Numbered from the stretch's first letter, positions 50,769-59,990 are shown. The stretch is DNA of 64,000 bases from an uncultured Acetatifactor sp. (GCA_910584865.1 CAJUCE010000003.1:1-64000); one strand, 5' to 3'. Translations and numbers: made by a program. Notes: a model not told the origin generated them from the letters alone.

Positions 50769-53342
50769 CTATTGTATCAATCGTTTTGCCAGTTTTACGG
50801 CTTCTGCCGCATCTGCCGAATAGCCGTCCGCACCGATCTCATCCGCATAATCCTGGGTTGCGACGGCGCCGCCGATCATCACTTTCGCTGTTACACCCTC
50901 CGCCTTCGCATAATCGATGACTTCTTTCATCCGACGCATGGTGGTAGTCATCAGGGCGGACAGGGCGATGATTTTGGCATTGTTTGCTTTCGCTTCCCGG
51001 ATAATTTTTTCTTTGGGTACGTCCTTACCCAGGTCAATTACCCGGAATCCGTAATTTTTCAGCATCAGAGCTACCAGGTTTTTACCGATATCATGAATAT
51101 CGCCTTCTACCGTAGCGATAATAACCGTCGGCATGTCCGAACTGTCTGTGTCACGCTGCAGAAGCGGCTCCAGCACCTGAATGGAATTTTTCATAGCCTC
51201 GGCACTGGCAATCAGTTGCGGAAGGAAATATCTTCCGCTGTCAAACAGCTCGCCCACCTCATTGATAGCCGGCAGCAAAACCTCATTCAGCAATGCCCCG
51301 GGATCTTCTCCCTGATTCAGCGCTTCTCTGGTCTGATCTGTGATCCCGTTGCGGTTGCCTTTCAGAACACAATTCCGCAGTTTCTCCCTGTTCTTATTTT
51401 CCTCCGGGATACCGCCGGTACCGGATACTCCGTCAGACCGGATACCGGATGTACCGCCACTCCCCCCGTCCCCGCGCTTTGCCGCACTTTCGAAATCCGG
51501 CCTGCCTGCAGCCGATGATCCGGGATCGCCCCTTGCTTCTTCTCTCGCTGCTTCCCGCAACGCCGCTTCCTTCCGCTCTCTTTTTTCCTTTACAATCTCC
51601 GTATATTCGATAAACCGTACATCTGCATTTTCTCTGGCCAGCAGTAGATCCGTCGCCAATGCACAACCTACCAGAAGCTCCTGACTGGGATTGGCAATGG
51701 CCATAGTCAATCCCTCTCTGATGGCCAAGGTTAAAAATGCCGTATTTACAAAGCTTCGCTCCGGCATACCAAAAGAAATATTGGATAGTCCGCAAATAGT
51801 AGCCAGTTCTCTTTCCCTGCAGTAGCGAATCGTCTCTAAAGTCTCCAGCGCCGCTCTCCTGTTGGCTCCCACAGTGGAAACAAGACCGTCTACTATGACA
51901 TCCTCCTTCTCCAGCCCCAGCAGATAAGCCCTCTCCAACACGGTCTCTATAATCTGCTGCTTCTCCTCCATCGTTTCCGGCAATCCTTTATCGGATAACG
52001 GAAGAAGGATAAACATTGCACCGTATTTTTTCACAATAGGCAGCAATCTTTCATATTTTTCGGTCTCCAGCGACACAGAATTAACCAGTGCCCTGCCCGG
52101 ATAGTGGCGAAGCGCCGCCTCCAGCACATCCACATGACTGGAATCCAGTGACAGCGGCAGATTCGTCACACCGCTGACCTCCTCTATGGCACGCAGCATC
52201 ACGGCCTTCTCATCGATTCCGCTCATTCCCATGTTCACATCCAGAATCAGTGCTCCATCCCGCTCCTGCTCCTCCGCAAACTGCGTTACCTTATCAAAAT
52301 TTCCTTCCCGCAGCTTGGCCTGCATCACTTTCTTCCCTGTGGGATTGATCCGCTCTCCCACAATCAGAAAGCTCCCGTCCATATCGAAAGCCACCGTTCT
52401 GCGTTCGGAGGCGAGAAAGTGCCGCCCTTTTTCCGCACGGATGATCTCCGGAACCACTCCTTTTCCAAAGGTATCGCGCATTCGGCGGATATATTCCGGA
52501 GTCGTCCCGCAACAGCCTCCCAGCACAGAAGCGCCCGCCTCCACCAGCAATCTCATCTCCTCTGTGAATTCTTCCGCTTCCATGCCATAGCAGCTGTTTC
52601 CGTTTTCATCCAAAAAGGGAATCCCGGCATTCGGCTTTGCAATAATCGGAACTTTTCGGGTATAGGCCGCCAAATCTGCCACAATCTGCCTCATATGGGC
52701 CGGTCCCGTGGAACAATTGACCCCGATGGCCGCCGCTCCCAGGCTTTCCAGCACAACGCCTGCAGTCCTGCTGTCCGTGCCGTACAGGGTCCTGCCGTCC
52801 GCTTCGAATGTCATGGTCACCATCACCGGCAGATCACAGACTTCCTTTGCCGCTATCAAGGCTGCCCGCGCTTCGGCCAGACTCATCATCGTCTCCACAA
52901 CCAACAGATCCGCTCCCGCCTCTGCCAGCAACCGAATCTGTTCCCTGTAGATATCGATCATCTCCTCCAATTCCATCTGTCCCAAAGGTCTGAGCTGTTG
53001 CCCTGTCATCGTAAGATCCCCCGCCACATAAACGGGATGATCCGCCTGCCTGGCCGCTTCCCGGGATATAGCCACCAATTCCCTGATCATGGAGGGCATC
53101 CGCGCTTCCAACCCATATTCCGCAAGCTTTTTACGATTGGCTGTAAAAGTTGGCGCATATAGGATATCCGAACCGGCCTCCGTATAGCGCTTCTGCAGAT
53201 CCAGCATCACCTCCGCATGCTCCAGAATCCATTGCTCAGGGCAGACACCCGATGGCATGCCCGCTCTCACCAGATTAGAACCAGTGGCGCCGTCCAGATA
53301 CAAATATGATTTTGAGATATTTCTGAATTCTTCTCTTGTCAT
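50769..53342 (-). CDS. metH: cobalamin-dependent methionine synthase, short form
   Basis: Transfers methyl from methyltetrahydrofolate to homocysteine through cobalamin. The order is a homocysteine-binding TIM barrel (DGATGSNLVRAGMPSGVCPE; zinc cysteines in LGGCCGTTPEY near 275), a pterin-binding barrel (VGERINPTGKKVMQAKLREG near 325, then LDVNMGM), and a B12 cap plus cobalamin domain with GDIHDIGKNLVALML near 747. The C-terminal SAM-dependent reactivation domain of long MetH is absent, so a separate reactivation protein is expected. A Gly/Ser/Asp/Arg-rich linker of about 55 residues (roughly 595-650) between barrel and cap is unusually long. Promoter at 53394-53423. Confidence 0.92.
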   Translation of the reverse strand: MTREEFRNISKSYLYLDGATGSNLVRAGMPSGVCPEQWILEHAEVMLDLQKRYTEAGSDILYAPTFTANRKKLAEYGLEARMPSMIRELVAISREAARQADHPVYVAGDLTMTGQQLRPLGQMELEEMIDIYREQIRLLAEAGADLLVVETMMSLAEARAALIAAKEVCDLPVMVTMTFEADGRTLYGTDSRTAGVVLESLGAAAIGVNCSTGPAHMRQIVADLAAYTRKVPIIAKPNAGIPFLDENGNSCYGMEAEEFTEEMRLLVEAGASVLGGCCGTTPEYIRRMRDTFGKGVVPEIIRAEKGRHFLASERRTVAFDMDGSFLIVGERINPTGKKVMQAKLREGNFDKVTQFAEEQERDGALILDVNMGMSGIDEKAVMLRAIEEVSGVTNLPLSLDSSHVDVLEAALRHYPGRALVNSVSLETEKYERLLPIVKKYGAMFILLPLSDKGLPETMEEKQQIIETVLERAYLLGLEKEDVIVDGLVSTVGANRRAALETLETIRYCRERELATICGLSNISFGMPERSFVNTAFLTLAIREGLTMAIANPSQELLVGCALATDLLLARENADVRFIEYTEIVKEKRERKEAALREAAREEARGDPGSSAAGRPDFESAAKRGDGGSGGTSGIRSDGVSGTGGIPEENKNREKLRNCVLKGNRNGITDQTREALNQGEDPGALLNEVLLPAINEVGELFDSGRYFLPQLIASAEAMKNSIQVLEPLLQRDTDSSDMPTVIIATVEGDIHDIGKNLVALMLKNYGFRVIDLGKDVPKEKIIREAKANNAKIIALSALMTTTMRRMKEVIDYAKAEGVTAKVMIGGAVATQDYADEIGADGYSADAAEAVKLAKRLIQ

Positions 53343-53393
53343 CTCAATTCTTCATCTCTCCCTATGTAAACATTTCCAAAAAACTTATCCCTT

Positions 53394-53423
53394 ATCATAC
53401 CACATATATGATTTAATAGTAAA
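53394..53423 (-). promoter_or_regulatory. promoter of metH
   Basis: Minus strand TTTACT (53418-53423), 18 bases, TATGAT (53394-53399). No SAM or cobalamin riboswitch is recognisable in the short leader. Confidence 0.45.
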
Positions 53424-53533
53424 GGGGCTGATTTATCCAATTTTTTCATAAAAATAGTTGCGAAAATACTCAGATTGTGGTAGATTTTAATAGTATTTTT
53501 TTCTATTGCAGACTCGGAAGGAGGTCATACCAA

Positions 53534-54010
53534 GTGAAAATGAAGATTCGCATGAATTTTGCCGTTATTCTTGCAGTTGTTATACTGACTGCCTGCGGTG
53601 AAGATCCTGCATTGACCCGGTTTCGGAAAAACATAGATGATTTCTGCACCAGGATTTCCGAGATAGACACTTCCATCAACAGTATCGATGCGGAATCGGA
53701 AGACGCTGCTTCAGAACTGCTGACTTGTCTGGATGATCTGGATCTTGTCTTCCAGACATTTTCAGAACTTGACTTTCCTGAAGAGTTCGACTATCTGGAA
53801 GATCTGGCTGATGAATCCAGCGAATACATGACAGAGGCTGTAAAAAGCTATCATGAGGCCTTCGGCCAAGATTCCTATAACGAACAAATGGCTGAATATG
53901 CCCGCCAGAATTATTCCAGAGCCTATAAAAGAGTTCAGATCATTATCTCATTTCTACACGGAGAAGAACCTCTTGATCCGGACCTGACCATCGAATATGA
54001 GAACCAATAA
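53534..54010 (+). CDS. hypothetical small lipoprotein
   Basis: About 158 residues. After the basic start MKIRMNFAVILAVVIL comes the lipobox LTAC, then an acidic helical domain (DFCTRISEIDTSINSIDAES, FRKNIDD) that resembles a coiled-coil bundle. GTG at 53534 is preferred because AAGGAGG lies 9 bases upstream; the ATG two codons later is too far from it. The longer frame to 53477 would bury the signal peptide. The only plus-strand gene in its area. No known domain. Confidence 0.6.
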   Translation: MKMKIRMNFAVILAVVILTACGEDPALTRFRKNIDDFCTRISEIDTSINSIDAESEDAASELLTCLDDLDLVFQTFSELDFPEEFDYLEDLADESSEYMTEAVKSYHEAFGQDSYNEQMAEYARQNYSRAYKRVQIIISFLHGEEPLDPDLTIEYENQ

Positions 54011-54037
54011 TCTCTGTTATTTGGAAGAACTACATAT

Positions 54038-54084
54038 AAAAGAGCTGTCAAAGGAAAATAGTTGTTCCCGTGGCAGCTCTTTTT
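54038..54084. terminator. bidirectional terminator
   Basis: AGAGCTG (54041-54047) pairs with CAGCTCT (54074-54080), flanked by A and T tracts. It serves the lipoprotein gene and the convergent DUF4870-like gene. Confidence 0.7.
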
Positions 54085-54091
54085 CTACCTT

Positions 54092-54379
54092 TTACTTCAA
54101 CAGTTTGATACATCCCAGAAGAGGTACTTCATTGTCCTGTTCTCTGACCGCGTAGATCAGCCCCATCACCCAGAACACAAATACCCCGATCTGCAGCAGT
54201 CCCGCCAGGATTCCTACCAACGGGATACGTGTCAGGAAAGCCAGAATAATAAAGGCAAGATTGATCACGAGCCCCTGATTTAAATGAAATTTCGACTCTT
54301 CCTTCTCTCCTGCCACATAGGCGGCCAGCCAACCTAAAATCGTAATATAAGCTACAATATCTGTCGTTTTTTTGTCCAT
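54092..54379 (-). CDS. DUF4870-like membrane protein
   Basis: A 95-residue protein with three hydrophobic segments and the pattern FHLNQGLVINLAF near residue 31, typical of DUF4870/Tic20-like small membrane proteins of unknown function. AGGAG precedes the start. It is the last of three consecutive small membrane-protein genes (54865, 54411, 54092) with short spacers, probably one operon. Confidence 0.7.
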   Translation of the reverse strand: MDKKTTDIVAYITILGWLAAYVAGEKEESKFHLNQGLVINLAFIILAFLTRIPLVGILAGLLQIGVFVFWVMGLIYAVREQDNEVPLLGCIKLLK

Positions 54380-54410
54380 TTTCTTCTCCTCTTACCTGTA
54401 ACAGTTTCTC

Positions 54411-54827
54411 CTACATCGTAATTCCCCAGATCAGCCTCATGGCATTCTTGAAGATAAAGTTGCATACGATCAACACAATGGCCGCATAAAGATACCAATT
54501 GTGGAATCTCCATCCCTTCACACCCCTGAATCCGATTCTGTGAAGACCCTGGGTCACCATGAACCCACCTGTCAGCAATGCCCCATAGGGCACAAGCGGA
54601 TGAAACCACAGCGCCAGAAGGAATTTACCCCCCGCCAAAGCCCGAAAAGCCCTGGTTCCTCCGCAGCCGGGACAATATATCCCCACCACTTCCGAGAAAA
54701 AACAGGGAATTTCCGGCAGATAATCTCTGAACAAATACTTATACAAAATTCCGATTACGCTTCCGGCTGCCAAAAGTATCAATCCAATATGAAAAAGTTC
54801 TGTCTCCAATTCTCTTTTTTCTCTCAT
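54411..54827 (-). CDS. DUF2752 membrane protein
   Basis: A 138-residue protein with three hydrophobic segments and the DUF2752 hallmark YCPGCGGTRAFRALAGG near residue 51. The two cysteines (CPGC) could bind metal or be redox-active; the function is unknown. Spaced 31 and 37 bases from its neighbours. Confidence 0.75.
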   Translation of the reverse strand: MREKRELETELFHIGLILLAAGSVIGILYKYLFRDYLPEIPCFFSEVVGIYCPGCGGTRAFRALAGGKFLLALWFHPLVPYGALLTGGFMVTQGLHRIGFRGVKGWRFHNWYLYAAIVLIVCNFIFKNAMRLIWGITM

Positions 54828-54864
54828 CCATATCTCTCTTTTTGACTGACGTTCCCGCTGTGAT

Positions 54865-55230
54865 TTATTGGAAAATCATGTCAAAATAGCCGATCTCATT
54901 CAGGTAATTAATCGCCCAGATGTAATATATCAATCCGATAACCCCGAAAATGATGCCGATGATGGAACATACCAGGCCCGCGGTTCCCACGCCTGTCTTT
55001 CCTCTGTTGTTGCCAATGATCGCACAAATCAGACCCGCAACACCTAAAATGATTCCCGGCACACCATAACAGCAGCTGGTGCAGATCGCCAAAATCCCGC
55101 ACACCAGACCGGCAATCTGCAGTCCGTTTGTCTTATTTCCTCCTCCGTCATTCACGGGAGACTGATAAGGAACATTTGACGTGTAATCCTGATAATTGCC
55201 GTATTGTCCGTTTTGATTATTTCCGTCCAT
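54865..55230 (-). CDS. DUF4190-like small membrane protein
   Basis: A 121-residue protein. An Asn/Gly/Gln/Tyr-rich, probably disordered N-terminus (about 30 residues) is followed by two long hydrophobic Gly/Ile-rich segments (LVCGILAICTSCCYGVPGII, then LVCSIIGIIFGVIGLIYYI). AAGGAG precedes ATG 55230. A perfect 20-bp inverted repeat lies 58-77 bases upstream. First gene of the membrane-protein trio. Function unknown. Confidence 0.65.
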   Translation of the reverse strand: MDGNNQNGQYGNYQDYTSNVPYQSPVNDGGGNKTNGLQIAGLVCGILAICTSCCYGVPGIILGVAGLICAIIGNNRGKTGVGTAGLVCSIIGIIFGVIGLIYYIWAINYLNEIGYFDMIFQ

Positions 55231-55287
55231 TTTTTCTCCTTTCTGCATATTTCTCACTGCATTTCGTATTTATCCATATGCTATATT

Positions 55288-55307
55288 AGAATCAAAGAAT
55301 TGATTCT
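55288..55307. promoter_or_regulatory. 20-bp inverted repeat, candidate operator
   Basis: AGAATCAA and TTGATTCT are exact complements separated by four bases, positioned 58 bases before the DUF4190-like start codon. The half-site length and spacing suit a dimeric repressor. Confidence 0.4.
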
Positions 55308-55410
55308 GTTATCAAGACTTATTATACATTATAACAGAGAAATTTTCCATAAATAAATGAAAATTTTCCTGCATTTCTTCAGGGTTTTCTTTATGACATT
55401 TGTTAGAAGC

Positions 55411-56022
55411 TCAAAACATCTTCTTCAAAGCAGCCTTCAATACCGCTCCAGAGTCCATGGCCTCAATCCCCTCTATGGAATTCACCGCCTTCACGGCCTC
55501 GGCATTACCATAGCCCAGAGAGACGAGAGCTTCCATGGCTTCCTGCTTCTGAGGCGTGTCCGCCTTCACGGCCGACACCGCCCGGCCGCTCTGGATTTCC
55601 TGTTCAATCAGGGTATCATCAATCTTAATCTTGTCCTTCAGCTCCAGAATCAGCCGCTCCGCCGTTCTCGCTCCGATTCCCGGCGCTTTGGTGATGGATT
55701 TCGCATCCCCCGACATAATGGCAAACCGCAGGGAATCTGCGTCCAGTACGGAGAGAATGGACAACGCCCCCTTGGGGCCGATGCCGCTGACTGTGATGCA
55801 TTTCCGAAAGATATCCAGGTCATTTTTTGACATAAATCCGTACAGCTGAACCGCATCCTCCCGAACGCTGGTGTAAGTATACAGCTTAGCATTCTCCCCG
55901 ATACCCGGAAGCCTGGCCGCTGTGTCCGCCGATATCCGCACATTGTAGCCGATGCCGCCCACGTCGATTACTGCATTATCTTCTGCGATATCTTCTACCG
56001 TTCCCTTTACATATGCTATCAT
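55411..56022 (-). CDS. ruvA: Holliday junction DNA helicase subunit RuvA
   Basis: Binds Holliday junctions and loads RuvB. The 203-residue protein has the N-terminal OB fold (MIAYVKGTVEDIAEDNAVID), helix-hairpin-helix motifs (FRKCITVSGIGPKGALSIL, ITKAPGIGARTAERLILEL), and the C-terminal RuvB-binding domain (MEALVSLGYGNAEAVKAVNS). GGGAGA precedes the start. ruvB is not next to it, unlike the usual order, which is notable. Confidence 0.96.
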   Translation of the reverse strand: MIAYVKGTVEDIAEDNAVIDVGGIGYNVRISADTAARLPGIGENAKLYTYTSVREDAVQLYGFMSKNDLDIFRKCITVSGIGPKGALSILSVLDADSLRFAIMSGDAKSITKAPGIGARTAERLILELKDKIKIDDTLIEQEIQSGRAVSAVKADTPQKQEAMEALVSLGYGNAEAVKAVNSIEGIEAMDSGAVLKAALKKMF

Positions 56023-56184
56023 ATTCTGATTCTCCCGTTCAATTTACACAGTCTGTTCTGAAAGACTGCTTACAAGCCTCCAACCATCATGCAGGCCCGT
56101 CTTTTCCGCCTGGCATTTTGTCTGACATCACCGGCTTTCCGGCCGCCATTTCTGCAGGCTGTCCTATTCATCTTTGCAATAATC

Positions 56185-57555
56185 TTACTCAACCCCCGGG
56201 TCCCGCCTCAGCAGTTTTTTATACACCACCGCAAAACATACGAAATGCACCAAAAAGGTCAGCGTCCAACTGATGGGGTATGAATAATACAGGCATTCCA
56301 ATGTACGGATACTCTGGAAAATGGTATAAATCCACACCACCCGAAACAGGCAGGCCCCCGTCAGCGACACCAGCATGGGCATGATGGCGTAGCCCATTCC
56401 CCGCAGTACGCCGACTGCCACATCCATGATCCCGCAGAGGAAATACGGTACGCAGATAATCGACATACGCAAAATTCCATACTCGATAACGGCAGGATCC
56501 GTGGTATAAAGCTGCAGCAACGTTCCGCCGAAGAAATAGGCCACATTTCCCATCACCGCTCCCACAACCACCACCATGCCCTCGCAGATCAGCAGGACAC
56601 GGAGAATTCTTTTATATTTTCTCGCGCCGTAGTTCTGGCCGCTGAAGCTGATGGCTGCCTGATGGAAAGCGTTCATGGCTGTATAGACAAATCCTTCTAT
56701 ATTGCTCCCAGCCGTATTTCCCGCCATAGCTGTGGAGCCGAAGCTGTTCACCGAAGACTGGATCAGCACGTTGGAAACGGAGAACAGTGCCCCCTGCATC
56801 CCGGCGGGAACACCGATCTGGATCATTTTGAGCAGCTTGTCGGGAACAATCTTTATCCCCTGCAGAACCAGACGGTAGGCGCTGTCAGTGAGAATCAGAC
56901 ACCGCACCACCAGAGCCGCCGATATACCCTGAGAAATCACCGTGGCCGTCGCCACCCCTGCCACACCCATGGAAAAGGCGATGACGAAGATCAGGTTCAG
57001 CACCACGTTCACCACTCCGGCGATCAGAAGGTAATAAAGCGGCCGCTTGGTATCCCCCACGGCCCGCAACACCGCGCTTCCGAAATTATACACCATCATA
57101 AACGGCATACCGGCAAAGTATATCCGCATGTACAGCACGGAATGGGCAATTACGTCCTCCGGCGTGCCCATCCACTCCAGGGCGGGCCTGGAGAGAAAGA
57201 AGCCCAAAAAGACCAGAATCACGCCTCCCGCCAAAGCTGTGGCAATGGCTGTCTGCACCATCTCCTTCAGTTCCCCTTCCTGTCCGGCCCCGTAAAACCT
57301 GGCCACCAATACATTGGCCCCCACCGACAACCCGATAAACAGATTGACGATCAGGTTTGTCAGTGAACTGGTAGAGCCCACTGCCGCCAGGGCCTCGTTT
57401 CCGGCAAACCGCCCCACCACCACGATATCCGCCGCATTGAAGAGAAGCTGCAGGATGCCTGACAGCATCAGCGGAATATAGAAAACCATAATCTTGCCCA
57501 ACAGCGGGCCGTTGCACATATCTATTTCGTATTTTTTCGATGATCCCTTTTCCAT
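56185..57555 (-). CDS. MATE family efflux transporter
   Basis: A 456-residue transporter with about twelve hydrophobic segments, of the DinF/NorM superfamily (VVVGRFAGNEALAAVGSTSS near residue 41; ISFSGQNYGARKYKRILRV near 298). ATG at 57555 follows AAGGAA; the longer frame to 57633 is not conserved. A paralogue of the gene at 23474. The substrate is unknown. Confidence 0.88.
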   Translation of the reverse strand: MEKGSSKKYEIDMCNGPLLGKIMVFYIPLMLSGILQLLFNAADIVVVGRFAGNEALAAVGSTSSLTNLIVNLFIGLSVGANVLVARFYGAGQEGELKEMVQTAIATALAGGVILVFLGFFLSRPALEWMGTPEDVIAHSVLYMRIYFAGMPFMMVYNFGSAVLRAVGDTKRPLYYLLIAGVVNVVLNLIFVIAFSMGVAGVATATVISQGISAALVVRCLILTDSAYRLVLQGIKIVPDKLLKMIQIGVPAGMQGALFSVSNVLIQSSVNSFGSTAMAGNTAGSNIEGFVYTAMNAFHQAAISFSGQNYGARKYKRILRVLLICEGMVVVVGAVMGNVAYFFGGTLLQLYTTDPAVIEYGILRMSIICVPYFLCGIMDVAVGVLRGMGYAIMPMLVSLTGACLFRVVWIYTIFQSIRTLECLYYSYPISWTLTFLVHFVCFAVVYKKLLRRDPGVE

Positions 57556-57714
57556 AGCCTTCCAGGTTCCTTTCTTTCCCGGCAGAAATTCCGGCGAACC
57601 GTCGTTTACAAAAAAGTCAAATAGGAACCGCACATATGATTCCGGTTCCTGATTTGTGTGCGCCTTCGCACCCTATTGATTCCATATCTGTCTGGCGACG
57701 GACTATCTATACCG

Positions 57715-57775
57715 AGATAAAAAGCCTCGCAGTTTCGTAAACTGTGGTCTGCGAGGCTTGGCATGCAGTCATGCC
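57715..57775 (-). terminator. strong terminator after leuD, plus adjacent hairpin
   Basis: AAGCCTCGCAG (57722-57732) pairs perfectly with CTGCGAGGCTT (57749-57759), with an inner CAGTTT/AAACTG alternative. On the minus strand TTTTTATC follows. A second hairpin, GGCATG/CATGCC (57760-57775), abuts it. Confidence 0.85.
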
Positions 57776-57826
57776 TGTTGTGATCCATCCCGCCCTTAAC
57801 ACCCCGGAGGGAATTGGTGTTGCATC

Positions 57827-58312
57827 TTACTTACTGTTGATATAATTGATCAGGCCCTCCGAGGCAATGATCTTCTGCATAAATTCCGGAAAAGCCTGTC
57901 CCTGGAAGCTGGTTCCCCGGGTCACATTGGTGATGACGCCGGAGTCAAAGTCCACTTCCACCTGGTCTCCCGCCTGAATGCCCCTGGACGCCTCCGGGCA
58001 CTCGATAATGGGCAGGCCGATGTTGATGGCATTCCGGTAAAAAATCCTGGCAAAGGTCTCCGCAATGACGCAGCTGACCCCTGCGGCCTTGATGGCGATG
58101 GGGGCGTGCTCTCTGGATGAGCCACAGCCGAAGTTCTTCTCCGCCACAATGATATCGCCTTTGTTTACTTTCTTTATAAAATCCGTGTCGATATCCTCCA
58201 TGCAGTGAGCCGCCAACTCGGCGGGATCCGATGTGTTCAGATATCTGGCAGGAATGATTACATCCGTGTCCACATTGTCTCCGTATTTAAAAACTGTTCC
58301 TTTTGCGTTCAT
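57827..58312 (-). CDS. leuD: 3-isopropylmalate dehydratase small subunit
   Basis: The swivel-domain subunit pairing with LeuC to isomerise 2- to 3-isopropylmalate in leucine synthesis. The 161-residue protein shows KYGDNVDTDVIIPARYL at the N-terminus and the substrate-binding NFGCGSSREHAPIAIKAAG near 60. AAGG and GTG signals precede; ATG 58312 is chosen, with ATG 58318 possible. It is downstream of leuC and ends the operon at a strong terminator. Confidence 0.95.
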   Translation of the reverse strand: MNAKGTVFKYGDNVDTDVIIPARYLNTSDPAELAAHCMEDIDTDFIKKVNKGDIIVAEKNFGCGSSREHAPIAIKAAGVSCVIAETFARIFYRNAINIGLPIIECPEASRGIQAGDQVEVDFDSGVITNVTRGTSFQGQAFPEFMQKIIASEGLINYINSK

Positions 58313-58434
58313 AATCACCTTGCTTCCTTTCCTTTATCTTCTCCCCTTCGGGAAAATACTTTTATGGTCTGGAACTGGTTTTAGCCAAAATATTTGAAAT
58401 CATATCCCAGAGCCGTTGTCAGTTTTTCTTTCAA

Positions 58435-58536
58435 TTAAGAATACCGGTTTTCCCGTATCTCTTCCGGCATTTCCCCGTAAATCTGTATCCCACCCGGTTC
58501 CACGGAAGCCGTCCTTTCCCCCGGCAGATATTCCAT
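58435..58536 (-). CDS. possible 33-residue ORF between leuC and leuD
   Basis: The leuC-leuD spacer is 245 bases. Directly after the leuC TAG the same frame stays open for 40 codons. Within it the ATG at 58536 has AGGAA at 6 bases and would encode a 33-residue acidic peptide (starting MEYLPGERTASV). It could be a small gene, the residue of a longer LeuC tail, or chance. No family is recognised. Confidence 0.25.
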   Translation of the reverse strand: MEYLPGERTASVEPGGIQIYGEMPEEIRENRYS

Positions 58537-58557
58537 TCCGGTTTCCTGCCGTATTTC

Positions 58558-59829
58558 CTACGCCAGATCCTCCGGAGCACAGATCACGCCTTTTATCGCA
58601 CTGGCCGCTGCTACCGCAGGGCTTGCCAGATAGATCTCGGAGGACACATGTCCCATGCGGCCCACGAAATTGCGGTTGGTAGTGGACACACAGCGCTCCC
58701 CCTCCGCCAGGATACCCATATAGCCTCCCAGACAGGGCCCGCAGGTAGGGGTACTGACAATAGCGCCCGCCTCGATAAAGGTTTTCAGCAGTCCCTCCTC
58801 CATAGCCTGCATGTAAATGGCCTGGGTGGCGGGAATCACGATGCAGCGCATTCCCTTTGCAACATGTCTGTCCTTCAGCACTTCCGCGGCAGTCCGAAGA
58901 TCGTCCAGACGTCCGTTGGTGCAGGATCCGATCACAACCTGGTCAATGGCGATGGGATCCATCTGCCGGATCTCGTTGATCGTGTGGGTATTCTCCGGAA
59001 GATGAGGGAATGCCACCGTGGGCCGCAGAGCGCTTAAGTCAATGGCATATTCTGCGTCGTACACCGCATCATCGTCCGCCTGATAAATTGTGTACGGCTT
59101 ATCGGAATGCTCTTTGATATAATTCTCCGCCAGCTCGTCCACAGGAAAGATGCCGTTCTTGCCCCCGGCCTCGATGGCCATATTCGCAATGGTAAAGCGG
59201 TCATCCATGGTCAGGTTCGCGATGCCGTCCCCCACAAACTCCATGGATTTGTACAGTGCGCCGTCCACCCCGATCATACCGATGATATGTAAAATCACGT
59301 CCTTGCCGCTGACCCATTTGGCGGGCTTGCCGGTAAGGTTGAACCGGATTGCGGAAGGCACCTTGAACCAGGCCTTGCCTGTGGCCATCCCCGCCGCCAT
59401 GTCCGTGCTGCCCACGCCGGTGGAGAAAGCCCCCAATGCGCCGTAGGTACAGGTGTGGGAATCCGCACCAATGATTACGTCCCCGGCCACGGTGAGGCCT
59501 TTTTCCGGAAGCAGAGCATGCTCAATGCCCATCTCACCCACCTCAAAATAATTAGTAATCTCATTTTTCCGGGCGAACTCCCGGACACATTTGCAGTGCT
59601 CCGCGGACTTGATATCCTTGTTAGGCACGAAATGGTCCGGCACCAGGGCGATCTTGTCCTTGTCGAATACCCCCTTGGCCGTAAACTTGTCCATTTCCTT
59701 GATGGCCACAGGGCTGGTGATGTCATTGCCCAGCACCAGGTCAAGCTCCGCCTCAATGAGCTGTCCGGCCTCCACGTTCTCCAGGCCCGCAGCAGCAGCC
59801 AGGATCTTTTGCGTCATTGTCATTCCCAT
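58558..59829 (-). CDS. leuC: 3-isopropylmalate dehydratase large subunit
   Basis: The aconitase-family catalytic subunit with a [4Fe-4S] cluster. The 423-residue protein has GADSHTCTYGALGAFSTGVG near residue 112, with the first cluster Cys in GSCTNGRLDDLRTA near 302 and the other two in TPTCGPCLGGYMG near 362. It begins MGMTMTQKILAA; the ATGs at 59829, 59823 and 59817 are all possible. Leucine pathway partner leuD follows; leuA and leuB are not in the window. The start of the transcript is near 59920, with a leader of about 90 bases. Confidence 0.95.
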   Translation of the reverse strand: MGMTMTQKILAAAAGLENVEAGQLIEAELDLVLGNDITSPVAIKEMDKFTAKGVFDKDKIALVPDHFVPNKDIKSAEHCKCVREFARKNEITNYFEVGEMGIEHALLPEKGLTVAGDVIIGADSHTCTYGALGAFSTGVGSTDMAAGMATGKAWFKVPSAIRFNLTGKPAKWVSGKDVILHIIGMIGVDGALYKSMEFVGDGIANLTMDDRFTIANMAIEAGGKNGIFPVDELAENYIKEHSDKPYTIYQADDDAVYDAEYAIDLSALRPTVAFPHLPENTHTINEIRQMDPIAIDQVVIGSCTNGRLDDLRTAAEVLKDRHVAKGMRCIVIPATQAIYMQAMEEGLLKTFIEAGAIVSTPTCGPCLGGYMGILAEGERCVSTTNRNFVGRMGHVSSEIYLASPAVAAASAIKGVICAPEDLA

Positions 59830-59926
59830 ATCCTTATACCATTCCTTTCCGGGAGAAAGCCGCGGTGGGAACCGCCTCGCGAACCCCGTAATTATCGTTT
59901 CAGAATTAATTGCGAAAATCATAAGC

Positions 59927-59954
59927 ATTATAGCATAAGTTTGTATATTTTCAA
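59927..59954 (-). promoter_or_regulatory. promoter of leuCD
   Basis: Minus strand TTGAAA (59949-59954), 16 bases, perfect TATAAT (59927-59932). The leader then contains a small GCGGT/ACCGC hairpin but no full T-box. Confidence 0.6.
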
Positions 59955-59990
59955 ATGATTTCTTTTATGGGTTTTTAACAAAACTTTGCC

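Noticed and set aside
53343..53476. SAM or cobalamin riboswitch before metH
   Set aside because: The leader is short and AT-rich, with no conserved core such as a kink-turn or B12-box.
59830..59920. T-box leader for leuC
   Set aside because: A hairpin resembling GGTGGGAACCGC exists, but the motif reads on the opposite strand, and the leader is too short for stem I plus a terminator.
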